From Xanthomonas indica (lineage in GTDB: Bacteria > Pseudomonadota > Gammaproteobacteria > Xanthomonadales > Xanthomonadaceae), in contig NZ_CP131914.1 in NCBI RefSeq assembly GCF_040529045.1, forward strand, positions 2,402,501 through 2,466,500: DNA of 64,000 bases, in the 5' to 3' direction. Both the position numbers and the translations under genes were made by a program. This document shows positions 42,995-53,004 of the stretch, piece by piece (position 1 is the first letter of the stretch; the number at the start of each line of letters is the position of its first letter). The notes under the pieces were generated by a model. That model had not been told where the DNA came from. It was given only the letters and a program-made list of their open reading frames with translations, and made no database searches.

Positions 42995-43744
42995 GTGACC
43001 CGCAAACTCGTACTGTTGCGCCATGGCCAGAGCCAGTGGAACCTGGATAACCGCTTCACCGGCTGGGTCGATGTCGACCTGACCGAGCAGGGCCGCCAGG
43101 AAGCCGTGGCCGCCGGCCGGCTGATGCGCGAGGAGGGCCTGCAGTTCGACGTCGCCCATACCTCCGTGCTCAAGCGCGCCATCCACACCCTGCAGGGCGC
43201 GCTGAAGGAACTGGACCAGGACTGGTTGCCGGTGCACAAGAGCTGGCGCCTCAACGAGCGCCACTACGGCGGCCTGCAGGGCCTGGACAAGGCCGAGACC
43301 GCGGCCAAGCACGGCGAGGACCAGGTCAAGATCTGGCGCCGCTCCTACGATATTCCGCCGCCGCCGATGGACGCCGAGGATCCGGGCCATCCGCTGCACG
43401 ATCGCCGCTACGCCACCCTGGACCGCAATGCGCTGCCGGCCACCGAGTCGCTGGCGACCACGCTCGAGCGCGTGCTGCCGTACTGGCACGACGCCATCGC
43501 GCCGCAGCTCAAGGCCGGGCAGACCGTGCTGGTCACCGCCCACGGCAACTCGCTGCGCGCGCTGTACAAGTACTTGAACGACGTGTCGCGCGAGGAGATC
43601 CTCGAACTCAACATCCCCACCGGCATCCCGCTGCTGTTCGAACTGGACGACACCCTGCAGGTGCAGTCCTACCGCTACCTGGGCGATCCGGAAGCGGCGA
43701 AGAAGGCAGCCGAGGCGGTGGCCAATCAGGGCAAGGCGAAGTAA
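42995..43744 (+). CDS. gpmA: 2,3-bisphosphoglycerate-dependent phosphoglycerate mutase
   Basis: Interconverts 2- and 3-phosphoglycerate in glycolysis and gluconeogenesis. The phospho-acceptor His lies in [20 protein letters not shown] (residues 7-26), with the second His in [15 protein letters not shown] and the conserved [11 protein letters not shown] segment near residue 85. The protein has 249 residues, the family length. The start is a GTG at 42995 ([11 protein letters not shown]) behind GGAGA. Cytoplasmic. Confidence 0.95.
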   Translation: MTRKLVLLRHGQSQWNLDNRFTGWVDVDLTEQGRQEAVAAGRLMREEGLQFDVAHTSVLKRAIHTLQGALKELDQDWLPVHKSWRLNERHYGGLQGLDKAETAAKHGEDQVKIWRRSYDIPPPPMDAEDPGHPLHDRRYATLDRNALPATESLATTLERVLPYWHDAIAPQLKAGQTVLVTAHGNSLRALYKYLNDVSREEILELNIPTGIPLLFELDDTLQVQSYRYLGDPEAAKKAAEAVANQGKAK

Positions 43745-43780
43745 GCGCCCGGCCCGGCGCGCGGTCGTCAGGAGGACGTC

Positions 43781-44029
43781 ATGGGTGGATTCAGCATCTG
43801 GCACTGGCTCGTCCTCCTGGTCGTGCTCGCCTTCCCGCTGCTGATCGCTGTGGTGGTGTGGCTGGCGATCCGCGCCCAGCGGCGTCGGCCGGCGGCCGCG
43901 CCGCCGCCACTGCCGCCCACCGCCTCGGTCGAGCAGCGCCTGCGCGCGCTGGAGCAGTTGAAGGCGCAAGGGCTGATCGACGCCGCGGAGTATGTGCGCC
44001 GGCGCGAGCAGATCCTGGCCGCGGTGTGA
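43781..44029 (+). CDS. Small membrane protein with C-terminal SHOCT-like motif
   Basis: 82 residues with one transmembrane segment (WLVLLVVLAFPLLIAVVVWL, residues about 9-28), a Pro/Ala linker and a C-terminal short SHOCT-like helix pair (LRALEQLKAQGLIDAAEYVR). The ribosome site AGGAGG precedes the ATG. It is 36 bp after gpmA and could be co-transcribed. The function is unknown. Confidence 0.75.
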   Translation: MGGFSIWHWLVLLVVLAFPLLIAVVVWLAIRAQRRRPAAAPPPLPPTASVEQRLRALEQLKAQGLIDAAEYVRRREQILAAV

Positions 44030-44151
44030 GTGCATGGCGCCGCGGCAGGCGGCGCGTCTTCGTGGTCTGGCGAGACGGCGCAGTGCGAGTGCTCGCAATG
44101 CGCGGCGTGTCGCATGCTTCATGAGTTGCTAGGGGTTGGCGCCGGTACGCG

Positions 44152-44874
44152 CTACCAGACGCAACTGGTGAGCAGCAGGCCGGGCTGCACGTCCACCCAG
44201 CGCAGGCGATGCACTTGTCCAACCGGCAAGGCCGGCGCCAGCGGCGCGGCGATGCGCGTGTCCACGCTGCCGCTGTCCGGATCGCAGCCTTCGATGCGCA
44301 AGGCGTCGAAGTCGAAGAAGTGGCCGACGGTCGCCGCCGCAGCCTTGTAGAAACTCTCTTTTGCCGAGAAGCCCAGGGTCAGCGCGTACGGCCAGCCGCG
44401 GGCGCGGGCCAGGCCGGCCAGTGCGGCGCAATCGCTGGCGTCCAGGGCCACGCTGCGGATCGCCTCGAGCTGGTCCGCCGCGACCACGCGTTCCACGTCC
44501 AGGCCGATGCCATGTGCCCCGGCGGATGCCGGCAAGGCGATGGCGACCGCAAGGCCGTCGGTGTGCGAGAGGCTGCCGAGGAAGCCGGCCGGCCAGACCG
44601 GCGCGCGGTCGGCACCGATCGGAAGATCGGTTGCCGCGCTGCCTGCGGCCCGCAGCGCGGCGAGCGCCGCGCGCCGACCGGCCAGATATTCGGCCTGGCG
44701 CTTGCGCACGCTGCGCGCGATCGACGCCGGCCGCTGCAAGCCGTGGCGCTGGAAATCTTCGCTGTCGAAGGCCCCGACCTCGAACGCCAGCAGCCAGGCG
44801 TCCGGCACGGCGATGCCATGCGCGCCGAGGGCGAGGCGGGCGAACGGCGCTGCGACGGGGGCCAGGGCATCCAT
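44152..44874 (-). CDS. Sfp-type 4'-phosphopantetheinyl transferase
   Basis: A 240-residue transferase that moves 4'-phosphopantetheine from CoA to carrier proteins of NRPS, PKS or fatty-acid systems. The Mg/CoA motif HGIGLDVERV lies near residue 127 and the second motif, FSAKESFYKAAAA, near residue 175. The Arg-rich KRQAEYLAGRRAA near residue 60 also fits the EntD/Sfp type. No carrier-protein gene lies beside it, so it probably serves clusters elsewhere in the genome. Confidence 0.88.
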   Translation of the reverse strand: MDALAPVAAPFARLALGAHGIAVPDAWLLAFEVGAFDSEDFQRHGLQRPASIARSVRKRQAEYLAGRRAALAALRAAGSAATDLPIGADRAPVWPAGFLGSLSHTDGLAVAIALPASAGAHGIGLDVERVVAADQLEAIRSVALDASDCAALAGLARARGWPYALTLGFSAKESFYKAAAATVGHFFDFDALRIEGCDPDSGSVDTRIAAPLAPALPVGQVHRLRWVDVQPGLLLTSCVW

Positions 44875-44995
44875 GGCCCTAGCTTAGAGCGTGTGCCGGT
44901 CGTTGCGGGCATGCGACGCGGCCGGTGGAGCGTCGCACGCAGGCGTCGCGTCGGCGACAGCTTCCGCCACCATTCACCCGGATGCAGCGTGCCCG

Positions 44996-45040
44996 GCAGG
45001 AGCGGCTCTTGTCCCCTTGTGCGGCTGATGCCGCTCCTAC
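44996..45040. repeat. Degenerate REP copy
   Basis: The outer arms GCAGGAGCGGC and GCCGCTCCTAC remain, but the inner stem is partly lost. It lies between the GH127 gene end and the phosphopantetheinyl transferase gene. Confidence 0.6.
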
Positions 45041-45064
45041 ACGCTACGTCCCGAAGCGATGCCT

Positions 45065-47050
45065 TCAGCCGTCGCTGGCGTCCACCCACACCCGCATCTC
45101 GCCCTCGCCGCGGTTGGCCCAGGCGAAGTAGGGCACGAAGGTCAGGGTCTGCGGCTGCCGCGCCGGCGGCGGCGCGTCGTAGCGATACAGCGGCGCGGCC
45201 GCGGCGTCGGCATCGCCGTGCAGGCGTTCGCCCGTGGCCTGCAGCAGCACCTGGCCGTCCAGCGCGCCGCTGCCGGGCACGGCCTGCAGCGTGGCGCTGG
45301 CCGGCAGGCGCAACTGATGCAGGTCGGCGCCGTTGTCGGCCTGCTCCAGGCAGTACACCAGCGGTCCACGCTGCACCGCGACCTTGCCGGCCAGGTGACG
45401 CACGCGCGGATGCCCGCTGACCCGCATCGGCGGCATCGGCAGGCGCAGTTGCACGGTGTCGCCGGATTGCCAGCGCCGGCGCAGCACGCAGTAGCCGTGC
45501 TGGTGGTGCGCCTCGATCGCTACCGGCTCGCCGTTGAGCCGCAGCTGCGGCGCCTGGCACCAGTCCGGCAAACGCAGTGCCACTGCCGCGTCCACTGGTG
45601 CGCTGCACTCCACGTCGAAGGCGATCGTGTCCTGCCATGGATACTCGCCGCGCTGGCGCAGGGTCAGGGTCTGCGCGCCGACCTCGAACCGCGCATCGCT
45701 GCCGACGTAGAGATTCACGTACAGGGCGTCGTCGCGGCGGGTGTAGATGTAGTGGCCGAGCGAGGTCAGCACGCGGGCGATGTTGGGCGGGCAGCAGGCG
45801 CAGCCGAACCAGCGCTGGCGTACCGGCTTGACGTGGTCGAAGGTGTGGTTGCCGTGCACCGTGGGCGGGTGCACTTCCAGCGGATTGACGTAGAAGAAGT
45901 GGCGTCCGTCCAGGGCCATGCCGCCCAGCACGGTGTTGTACAGCGCCCGCTCCATCACGTCGGCGTAGCGGCCGTCCGGTGCCAGCTGCAGCATGCGGTT
46001 GGCGAACATCATCAGCCCGATCGAGGCGCAGCTCTCGTTGTAGGCGGTGTCGTTGGGCAGGTCGTAGTCGACGCTGAAGGCTTCGCCGTAGCTCTGCGCG
46101 CCGATCGCACCGGTCAGGTACATCTGTCGCTGCGTGGCGTTGTCCCACAGCCGCACGCAGGCCGCGCGCAGGGTGGCGTCGCCGCTGTGCCGTGCCAGGT
46201 GCGCCACGCCCGCGTACAGGTACACGAAACGCACCGCATGGCCGACCGCGGTGTCCTGCAGCGCCACCGGCAGGTGTGCCTGGCTGTAGGCCTTGTCCTG
46301 GATCATCCAGGCCGGGCCGTGCCCGCCCCAGAAGAAGCTGTGGCCGCGCCTGGCGTACTCTTCGTCGTAGTAGTGTGGCGTGGTGCCGCGCTGTTCGACG
46401 AAATAACGTGCCAGTGCCAGGTAGCGCGCCTCGCCGGTGGCCTCGTACAGGCGCATCAGCGCCAGTTCGATCTCCGGATGCCCGGGGTAGCCGTGCAACT
46501 GCGTCGGGCCAGGGCCGAAAACGGCATCGATGTGGTCGGCGAGCCGGCACACGATGTCCAGCAGGGCGCGCTTGCCGGTGGCCTGGAAGTAGGCCACGCC
46601 GGCCTCGATCATGTGCCCGGCGCAATACAGCTCGTGGCATTCGGCCAGGTTGCTCCAGCGTTCCTGCGGCGCCTTCACCGTGAAGTAGGTGTTGAGGTAG
46701 CCGTCGGCCTGCTGCGCGGCGCCGATCAGTTCGATGGTGGCATCGGCATCGCGCTCCAGCGCCGGGTCCGGATGCTGCGCCAGCAGGTAGGCCACCGCCT
46801 CCAGCCACTTGGCCACGTCGCTGTCCTGGAACACCATGCCGTAGAACGCGCCGTCGCTGCGGCCAGCGGCGATGCGGAAGTTCTCGATGGCGTGGCTGGG
46901 CTCGGCATCGGCGACCTTGTCGTTGAGCGCGTCCCACTGGTAGGGCAGCACAACCTCCTGCACCAGGCGCTGGTAGCGCTGCCAGAACGGATCGGCGATG
47001 CGCAGGTGGGCGAGCGGCAGTTCCGGGGACGGCACGGGCGAATGCGGCAT
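45065..47050 (-). CDS. GH127 beta-L-arabinofuranosidase
   Basis: A 661-residue glycoside hydrolase of family 127, which releases L-arabinose from beta-L-arabinofuranosides such as those on plant hydroxyproline-rich glycoproteins. The zinc/nucleophile site is intact: FGCACCPPNIAR (Cys pair, one the nucleophile) near residue 415 and NESCASIGLMMFANRM near residue 343. No signal peptide is seen, so it acts in the cytoplasm after uptake. The ATG at 47050 is fixed by family-like sequence; the frame is open much further upstream but overlaps the transporter gene. It is 29 bp after that gene. Confidence 0.9.
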   Translation of the reverse strand: MPHSPVPSPELPLAHLRIADPFWQRYQRLVQEVVLPYQWDALNDKVADAEPSHAIENFRIAAGRSDGAFYGMVFQDSDVAKWLEAVAYLLAQHPDPALERDADATIELIGAAQQADGYLNTYFTVKAPQERWSNLAECHELYCAGHMIEAGVAYFQATGKRALLDIVCRLADHIDAVFGPGPTQLHGYPGHPEIELALMRLYEATGEARYLALARYFVEQRGTTPHYYDEEYARRGHSFFWGGHGPAWMIQDKAYSQAHLPVALQDTAVGHAVRFVYLYAGVAHLARHSGDATLRAACVRLWDNATQRQMYLTGAIGAQSYGEAFSVDYDLPNDTAYNESCASIGLMMFANRMLQLAPDGRYADVMERALYNTVLGGMALDGRHFFYVNPLEVHPPTVHGNHTFDHVKPVRQRWFGCACCPPNIARVLTSLGHYIYTRRDDALYVNLYVGSDARFEVGAQTLTLRQRGEYPWQDTIAFDVECSAPVDAAVALRLPDWCQAPQLRLNGEPVAIEAHHQHGYCVLRRRWQSGDTVQLRLPMPPMRVSGHPRVRHLAGKVAVQRGPLVYCLEQADNGADLHQLRLPASATLQAVPGSGALDGQVLLQATGERLHGDADAAAAPLYRYDAPPPARQPQTLTFVPYFAWANRGEGEMRVWVDASDG

Positions 47051-47079
47051 GGAGCGGAGATCCTGGAGGGTGGGGAAGG

Positions 47080-48483
47080 TCAGTGCACCGGGCGTGCGGC
47101 GAGGTCGGCGGCGATGCTGGACAGCAGCGGCCGGCGCAACCGGCAGCGCAGGATCACCGCGGCCAGCAGCAGGTGCAGGCCGGCGGGGATCAGGGTTTCC
47201 AGCAGGGTGATGGCCTGCAGCGACGCGGGACTCTGCTGCGCGGCGCCGGCGCGGTAGCCGGCGTGCACGAACAGCGCGCTGATCACTACCGCGCTCGAGG
47301 CCCAGGCCAGCTTGATGCAGAACAGGTTGAAGGCGAAGTTGATGCCCGAGGAGCGCACCCGGTTCTTCCAGGCGCCGTAGTCGTCGGCGAAGGCCATCAG
47401 CGAGAAATGCAGCGGCAGCGCGAAACCCAGCACCAGGCAGTGCACGAAGATCACCCCCAGCCACAGCGTCTGCTGCGCCGGCCCGGTCGGTAGCCACCAT
47501 TGCGCCACGCCGAACGCGGCCAGCGCCAGGTTGGTGTGCAGGTACAGCGCCAGCGGGTCGAAGCGGCGGCACAGCGCGTTGACCACGATCGCGCCGAGCA
47601 CCGTGGCCAGCGCCACCATCGCGAAGAACAGCGAGGCATAGCCGCTGCTGCCGCCGAGCACGTAGGTGATGAAGTACAGATAGGCGCCGCCGCGGATGTT
47701 GTACACGTTGATCAGCAAGAACGACATCAGCAGCACCAGCCGCAACTGGTCGTTGCGCAGCAGGCCGCGCAGGTGCGCGCCAATGCCGGCGCCGCCGAGC
47801 AGGCTGACCGGCACGCGCTCGCGCACGGCGAAGAAGCAGCACAGGAACATCGCCACCGCCAGCGTGGCCAGCACGCCCACGCCGAGTTGGTAGCCGCGCG
47901 CGGCGTCGCCGTTGCCCAGTTCCCGCACCAGCCATGGCAGCCCGACCGACACCAGGAAGCCGGCAATGCCGCACAGCACGAAGCGCCAGGATTGCGCCGA
48001 GACCACGTCGCGGTGGTCGCCGGTCATGCTGTTGATCAGCGCGCAGTAGGGCACGTTGATCGCGGTGTAGCACAGCGACAGCAGGAAATAGCTGGCGAAG
48101 GCGTAGGCGATCTTCGCGCCGGCGCTCAGCTGCGGCGCGCTGAAGGTCAGCACGCAGGCGATGCCGATCGGCAGCGCGACCCACAGTTGCCAGGCGCGGA
48201 AGCGGCCCCAACGGCTGCGGGTGCGGTCGGCGATCAGGCCCATCACCGGATCGGACACCGCGTCGGCCACGCGCAGCACGGTGAACAAGGTGCCGACCAG
48301 CGCCGGGGTCAGGCCGAAGACGTCGGTGTAGAAGAAGGTGAGGAAGTTGGCGATCAGGCAGGTGACCACCGTGCCGCCGGCATCGCCGAGGCCATAGCCG
48401 AACTTCTCCAGGCGCGACAGGCGTGGCGTGGCGGCGGCCGGTGCGGCGTCTGCAGCGGCGTGGCCGATGGCGGTCGCGTTCAA
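47080..48483 (-). CDS. GPH/MFS-type sugar:cation symporter
   Basis: A 467-residue membrane protein of the glycoside-pentoside-hexuronide family, with [20 protein letters not shown] at the start and [19 protein letters not shown] after helix 2, the family signature. About 12 helices are visible. The start is a TTG at 48483, seven bases after AGGAG; no in-frame ATG is near. It probably imports arabinosides for the GH127 enzyme encoded next. It is divergent from the AraC regulator across 187 bp. Confidence 0.85.
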   Translation of the reverse strand: MNATAIGHAAADAAPAAATPRLSRLEKFGYGLGDAGGTVVTCLIANFLTFFYTDVFGLTPALVGTLFTVLRVADAVSDPVMGLIADRTRSRWGRFRAWQLWVALPIGIACVLTFSAPQLSAGAKIAYAFASYFLLSLCYTAINVPYCALINSMTGDHRDVVSAQSWRFVLCGIAGFLVSVGLPWLVRELGNGDAARGYQLGVGVLATLAVAMFLCCFFAVRERVPVSLLGGAGIGAHLRGLLRNDQLRLVLLMSFLLINVYNIRGGAYLYFITYVLGGSSGYASLFFAMVALATVLGAIVVNALCRRFDPLALYLHTNLALAAFGVAQWWLPTGPAQQTLWLGVIFVHCLVLGFALPLHFSLMAFADDYGAWKNRVRSSGINFAFNLFCIKLAWASSAVVISALFVHAGYRAGAAQQSPASLQAITLLETLIPAGLHLLLAAVILRCRLRRPLLSSIAADLAARPVH

Positions 48484-48670
48484 CGGGCGGCTCCTGGCGC
48501 GCCCGGTCCGGCGCCAGCGCAAAGTGGCATGGCGACGCCACTGCGACAAGAGTCTGTGCGGTATAAAACCGGTACGATTCCGACCATGCCGGCCGATTTG
48601 CCCATGGGCAGCACCGCGCATTCGATTGCTGCAGTGCAGCGCGGTGCAGACAAAGGGAGACGTTTCCGAC

Positions 48671-49489
48671 ATGCTCGAATTCGCCGTCGCCTATCCGATC
48701 CGGGTCCAGAACGGAGGGCTTTTCATCTCCCGCGGGGTGGGTGCGCATCCGGCACGGGTCATCCAGTCCTACGAGTTGATCTTCGTCGAGCGCGGCGTCC
48801 TCTCGATTCGCGAACAGGACAACGACTTCCACGTGGGCGCCGGCGAAACGCTGCTGCTGTGGCCCGGCCGTGCGCATGCCGGGCTGGGCCAGTTCCCGGA
48901 CGACCTGCGGTTCTATTGGGTGCATTTCGAACTGGAACCGGGCGTGGCGCGGGCGGACCACGCGGTGCCGCTGTCGATGCCGCAGCGCACCGCGATCCGC
49001 GACCCGGACCGCTTCGTCGGCCTGTTCCGCTGGTTCCTGGCCGAGCAGGAGGAACGGCGCAGGCTGCCGATGCTCGAGCCGATCGTGCTGTCGATGCTGC
49101 AATGCGTGGCCGGTGCCTGGCCGGATCCACACGCGTCCGAGCGCGCCGGGGTGGCGCTGGCGTACCGCGCCAAGCAACTGATCGGCACTCAGTTCCACAC
49201 CGCGCTCACCGCCTCGTCGCTGGCCGCGCAGCTGCACTGCAATCCGGACTACCTGGGGCGCATCTACCGGCGCAGCTTCGGCACCACGCTGACCGAGGCG
49301 ATCCACCGCCAGCGCATCGCCTTCGCCGAGAAGCTGCTGCTGGTCAACACCTGCGCGGTGGACGACGTTGCGCAGCGCGCCGGTTTCAGCGACAGCGGCT
49401 ATTTCCGGCGCGTGTTCCGCCAGCGCCTGGGCATGACCCCCAGCGCCTACCGGCGCCTGTACTGCAAGGAGCACATCAACTCGGGCTGA
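48671..49489 (+). CDS. AraC-family transcriptional regulator
   Basis: A 272-residue regulator with an N-terminal cupin-like sensor domain ([20 protein letters not shown], about residue 50) and two C-terminal helix-turn-helix motifs ([20 protein letters not shown] and [20 protein letters not shown]) ending in the P-S-A-Y-R signature. The ATG at 48671 follows GGGAGACG. It is divergent from the transporter-GH127 operon and probably activates it in response to an arabinoside. Confidence 0.9.
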   Translation: MLEFAVAYPIRVQNGGLFISRGVGAHPARVIQSYELIFVERGVLSIREQDNDFHVGAGETLLLWPGRAHAGLGQFPDDLRFYWVHFELEPGVARADHAVPLSMPQRTAIRDPDRFVGLFRWFLAEQEERRRLPMLEPIVLSMLQCVAGAWPDPHASERAGVALAYRAKQLIGTQFHTALTASSLAAQLHCNPDYLGRIYRRSFGTTLTEAIHRQRIAFAEKLLLVNTCAVDDVAQRAGFSDSGYFRRVFRQRLGMTPSAYRRLYCKEHINSG

Positions 49490-49593
49490 GGCGGCTTGTG
49501 GGGGCGGTGCGCGTGCTGCAAGCCGCGCACTTCTCTGCGGGTGCGCGGGTGTCGGTTGGCTGCTGCGGTCGCAGTGCGTAGCCTGCTTGCGTC

Positions 49594-49661
49594 GTAGGAG
49601 CGGCTTCAGCCGCGACGGGCTTTCCATGGGAAAGCTCGGTCGCGGCTGAAGCCGCTCCTAC
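49594..49661. repeat. REP palindrome (GTAGGAG type)
   Basis: A full copy with arms GTAGGAGCGGCTTCAGCCGC and the matching right arm ending GCCGCTCCTAC. A half copy (right arm only, 49711-49734) follows. Confidence 0.88.
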
Positions 49662-49675
49662 AGCAAACGCGGCTT

Positions 49676-49766
49676 TTGGTTGCTAGCTCTGCGCTTTTAC
49701 GGAAACGCGCTGTCGCGGCTGAGGCCGCTCCTACGGTCCGGTCAATGCCGCGTTGGTTGCTAGCTC
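49676..49766. repeat. 14-bp direct repeats flanking a half REP, overlapping the cheB stop
   Basis: TTGGTTGCTAGCTC occurs at 49676-49689 and 49753-49766; the second copy contains the cheB stop codon. Between them lies only the right half of a REP (49711-49734). This looks like a partial tandem duplication. Confidence 0.6.
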
Positions 49767-50836
49767 AACTGCTGGCCGATCTCGCGCGCCATCGCGTTCA
49801 GCGGCAGGATTTTCTCCGCGCCGCCGCGCTTGATCGCTTCCTTGGGCATGCCGAACACCACGCTGCTCTGTTCGTCCTGGGCCACCGTGCGCGCGCCGGC
49901 CTGGCGCATCTCCAGCAGGCCGACCGCGCCGTCGTCGCCCATGCCGGTCATGATGATGCCCAGCGCGTTGCCGCCGGCGGCGCGTGCGGCGGAGCGGAAC
50001 AGCACGTCCACCGACGGCCGGTGCCGGTTCACCGGCGGCCCGTCCAGCACCTCGACGAAGTATTGCGCGCCGCTGCGCCGCAGCAGCATGTGCTTGCCGC
50101 CCGGCGCGATCAGCGCGCGTCCCGGCACCACGCGGTCGTTGTTGGCCGCTTCCTTCACCGAGATCTGGCACAGCGTGTCCAGGCGCGCGGCGAAGGCGGC
50201 GGTGAACTTCTCCGGCATGTGCTGGACGATGACGATGCCCGGGCTGACCCGCGGCAGCGCGGTCAGCACTTCCTCCAGCGCCTGGGTGCCGCCGGTGGAG
50301 GTGCCGATCGCCACCACCCGTTCGGTGGTCTGCGACAGCGGGCGATTGCCCTGCGCCGGCAGGATCACGTCGGCGGTGTGCTTGATCTCCGGCTCGGCCG
50401 GCGCCACCGCCGGACGCGCCGACAGGCGCTTGACGTTGGCGCGTGCGGCGCTCTTCACCGTGGCGATCATTTCCTCGGCCGAGTCGGTGAGGAACTGCTT
50501 GAGCCCCAGCTTGGGCTTGGTCACCACTGCCACCGCGCCGGCGGCCAGCGCATCCATGGTCACCCGCGCGCCCTTCTCGGTGAGCGTGGAGCAGATCACC
50601 ACCGGGGTGGGGCGCTCGCTCATGATCTTGCGCAGGAAGGTGATGCCATCCATCTTCGGCATCTCCACGTCCAGCACGATCACGTCCGGCCATTGCTGGC
50701 GCATCTTGTCCATCGCCAGCAGCGGATCGGCCGCGGCGGCGATCACCTCGATGCCGGGCGCGTCGTTGAGCACGGCGACCAGCACCTGGCGCACAACCGC
50801 CGAATCGTCGATCACCATGGCCTTGATCGTGGTCAT
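49760..50836 (-). CDS. cheB: Chemotaxis methylesterase/deamidase CheB
   Basis: CheB removes methyl groups from chemoreceptors and so resets adaptation. The 358-residue protein has an N-terminal receiver domain ([13 protein letters not shown]; acceptor Asp56 in [13 protein letters not shown]) and a C-terminal methylesterase domain with catalytic Ser in [16 protein letters not shown], His in [13 protein letters not shown] and Asp in [12 protein letters not shown]. It is the last gene of the chemotaxis operon, 28 bp after cheR. Cytoplasmic. Confidence 0.96.
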   Translation of the reverse strand: MTTIKAMVIDDSAVVRQVLVAVLNDAPGIEVIAAAADPLLAMDKMRQQWPDVIVLDVEMPKMDGITFLRKIMSERPTPVVICSTLTEKGARVTMDALAAGAVAVVTKPKLGLKQFLTDSAEEMIATVKSAARANVKRLSARPAVAPAEPEIKHTADVILPAQGNRPLSQTTERVVAIGTSTGGTQALEEVLTALPRVSPGIVIVQHMPEKFTAAFAARLDTLCQISVKEAANNDRVVPGRALIAPGGKHMLLRRSGAQYFVEVLDGPPVNRHRPSVDVLFRSAARAAGGNALGIIMTGMGDDGAVGLLEMRQAGARTVAQDEQSSVVFGMPKEAIKRGGAEKILPLNAMAREIGQQLS

Positions 50837-50864
50837 GCGGGGTTCCCTCCTGGCACGGCGGCCT

Positions 50865-51671
50865 TCATGGTTTGCGGTACACCGACGGCGCGATCTGCAC
50901 CACGTCGCTGTTGACGTCGTTGAGACTCTCGGAGTGGCCGATGCAGAAGATGCCGCCGCGCTTGAGCGCGCCGAGCACCCGCGTCACCACTTCGCGCTTG
51001 GTCTGGGCGTTGAAGTAGATCATCACGTTGCGCAGGAACACCACGTCGAACTGGCCCAGGTTGGGCAGCGGCGCGTTGAGGTTGGCGTGCAGGAAGCGCA
51101 CGTGGTCGCGGATCTTGCGGTCGATCAGCAGGCTACCCTCGTACTCGCCACGGCCCTTGAGGCAGTAGCGCTTGAGCATGGCCGGCGGCATGTGCTCGAT
51201 GCGCATCAGCGGGTAGTGGCCGGTCCGCGCCTTTTCCAGCACGCGGGTGCTGATGTCGGTGCCGACCACCTCGTAGGGACGGCCCTGCAGGGTGTCGTCC
51301 AGCACCATGGCCATGCTGTAGGCTTCCTCGCCGCTGGAACTGGCTGCGCTCCAGCAGCGGAACGGCGCACTGCCGGTATGCGCGGCGGCGACGCTGCGTA
51401 GCAGATCGAAGTGCTTGGGCTCGCGGAAGAAGTAGGTTTCGTTGGTGGTCAGCAGGTCGATGGCGGTCTGCACCTCGCCGCTGCCCTCGCGACTTTCCAG
51501 CAGCTTGAGGTACTGGGTGTAGGTCTGCAGCGAATGCGCCTTCAGGCGCTTGCCCAGGCGTCCGCACAGCATGGCCTTCTTGGCCGGCGAGATGGTGATG
51601 CCGGCCGCGTCGAAGATGAAACGCTGAAACCGGCCGAATTCCTGCTCGGTGATGGTGTCGTGGCTGGTCAT
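50865..51671 (-). CDS. cheR: Chemotaxis protein methyltransferase CheR
   Basis: CheR methylates glutamates of chemoreceptors with S-adenosylmethionine. The protein has 268 residues. Motifs are [18 protein letters not shown] (near residue 77) and the SAM site [16 protein letters not shown] (near residue 108), plus the [14 protein letters not shown] segment. It starts 12 bp after the EAL-domain gene. The chemoreceptors in the same operon end in aromatic tails (see findings) that could tether it. Confidence 0.96.
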   Translation of the reverse strand: MTSHDTITEQEFGRFQRFIFDAAGITISPAKKAMLCGRLGKRLKAHSLQTYTQYLKLLESREGSGEVQTAIDLLTTNETYFFREPKHFDLLRSVAAAHTGSAPFRCWSAASSSGEEAYSMAMVLDDTLQGRPYEVVGTDISTRVLEKARTGHYPLMRIEHMPPAMLKRYCLKGRGEYEGSLLIDRKIRDHVRFLHANLNAPLPNLGQFDVVFLRNVMIYFNAQTKREVVTRVLGALKRGGIFCIGHSESLNDVNSDVVQIAPSVYRKP

Positions 51672-51683
51672 GGTCGTGGCCGG

Positions 51684-52955
51684 TCAGTGAGTGGAGGCGG
51701 AAGTGGGGGCGCTGGCGGCGCCGGTGGGGCCGTGTTCCTGCAGCAGGCGCTGGTGCTCCAGCAGCCAGGCGTGCAGCGCGCCGCCGCCCAGCGGGCGCGC
51801 CAGCAGATAGCCCTGGCCGAAGTCGCAGCCCAGCTCCTGCAGCAGGGTCCAGTCCTCCACCGTTTCGATGCCCTCGGCGACGGTGTGCAGTCCCAGCCGC
51901 TGGGCCATGCCCAGCGCCGATTCCAGAACCGTGCGCAGGTTGCGGCTGCGGTGCGCGTCGTGGACGAAGATGCGGTCGATCTTCAACTCGGTGAAGGGAA
52001 TGCGCGTGAGTTGCTGCAGCGAGGAGAAGCCGGTGCCGTAGTCGTCCAGCGACAGGCCGAAGCCCTGCAGCCGCAGCCGCGCCAGCATGCCCAGCGCGCT
52101 GCCGCAGACCAGCGAACTCTCGGTGATCTCCAGCACCAGGTCGGATGGCGCCAGGCCATGCTTGCGCAGCAGCCCGAGCAGTTCGTCGAGCAGGTTCGGA
52201 TCCTGCAGCATCCGCGGCGACAGGTTCAGCGCCAGGGTCAGCTGAAACCCGTCCTGCTTCCACGCCGCCAGCCGCGCCAGCGCCTGGTCGGCGACGCAGG
52301 CGGTGAGTGCGTGGATCAGGCCCTCGCGCTCGGCCACGGCGATGAAGCGGTCCGGCGCGATCGGTCCGGCGCTGGGATGGCGCCAGCGCGCCAGCGCTTC
52401 CACGCCGCCGACCCGGCCGCTGCGCATGTCCACCTTGGGCTGGTAGGCCACCTCGATCTCGCCGCGCTGCAGCGCCTCGCGCAGCATCGCGGTCATGGTC
52501 GCCTCGCCCGGCGCCTCGGCGTCGTTCCGCGGCGCCGGTGCGGTCGGTGCGTGGGCGCGCACCGCGGCGGCGAGCTGGGCGGCGCGCAGCGGCTTTTCCA
52601 GTCCCGCCAGCACCTGCAGGCCGTTGCTGCGGCCGACCTGCAGCACCGAGTCGATCAAGGCCGCGCCACGCTGCGAGGCGACCACGATCGGCACGCGCGC
52701 GCCGCAGCGGGCGAGCGCATCAAGCAATTGCACACCGTCCATGCCGGGCATCTCCAGATCCACGATCAGCAGCCCCAGCGGCGAACCCTCGGTCACCCGC
52801 GCCAGCGCGGCATGGCCGTCGGCCGCGCCTTCCACCGCCACCGCCCCCATCCGCAGGCACAGCGCCAGCGCATGTTCGCGCTGGACCTGGCTGTCGTCGA
52901 CCACCAGGACCGTGCCGAAGTGGTGCAGGGCGGCGGTGTCGGGGGGCGTGGGCAT
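51684..52955 (-). CDS. Response regulator with EAL (c-di-GMP phosphodiesterase) domain
   Basis: A 423-residue protein. Residues about 15-130 form a receiver (VLVVDDSQVQREHAL, acceptor Asp66 in LLIVDLEMPGMDG). Residues about 155-400 form an EAL domain with intact catalytic motifs: EVAYQPKVDMRSG, VEALARWRHP, LEITESS, LDDYGTGFSSLQQL and VAEGIETVEDW. It should hydrolyse c-di-GMP when phosphorylated, perhaps by CheA. It lies between cheW and cheR in the chemotaxis operon. Confidence 0.92.
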   Translation of the reverse strand: MPTPPDTAALHHFGTVLVVDDSQVQREHALALCLRMGAVAVEGAADGHAALARVTEGSPLGLLIVDLEMPGMDGVQLLDALARCGARVPIVVASQRGAALIDSVLQVGRSNGLQVLAGLEKPLRAAQLAAAVRAHAPTAPAPRNDAEAPGEATMTAMLREALQRGEIEVAYQPKVDMRSGRVGGVEALARWRHPSAGPIAPDRFIAVAEREGLIHALTACVADQALARLAAWKQDGFQLTLALNLSPRMLQDPNLLDELLGLLRKHGLAPSDLVLEITESSLVCGSALGMLARLRLQGFGLSLDDYGTGFSSLQQLTRIPFTELKIDRIFVHDAHRSRNLRTVLESALGMAQRLGLHTVAEGIETVEDWTLLQELGCDFGQGYLLARPLGGGALHAWLLEHQRLLQEHGPTGAASAPTSASTH

Positions 52956-53004
52956 GCGAAATCCGTTTCGAGGAAAGAGCAGGGCGATGCGCGGCGAAGG
53001 CCGC

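Noticed and set aside
45065-49627. A 1520-residue frame suggesting a GH127 fusion
   Set aside because: The part upstream of 47050 is a shadow of the transporter and AraC genes; GH127 homology starts at MPHSPVPSPELP.
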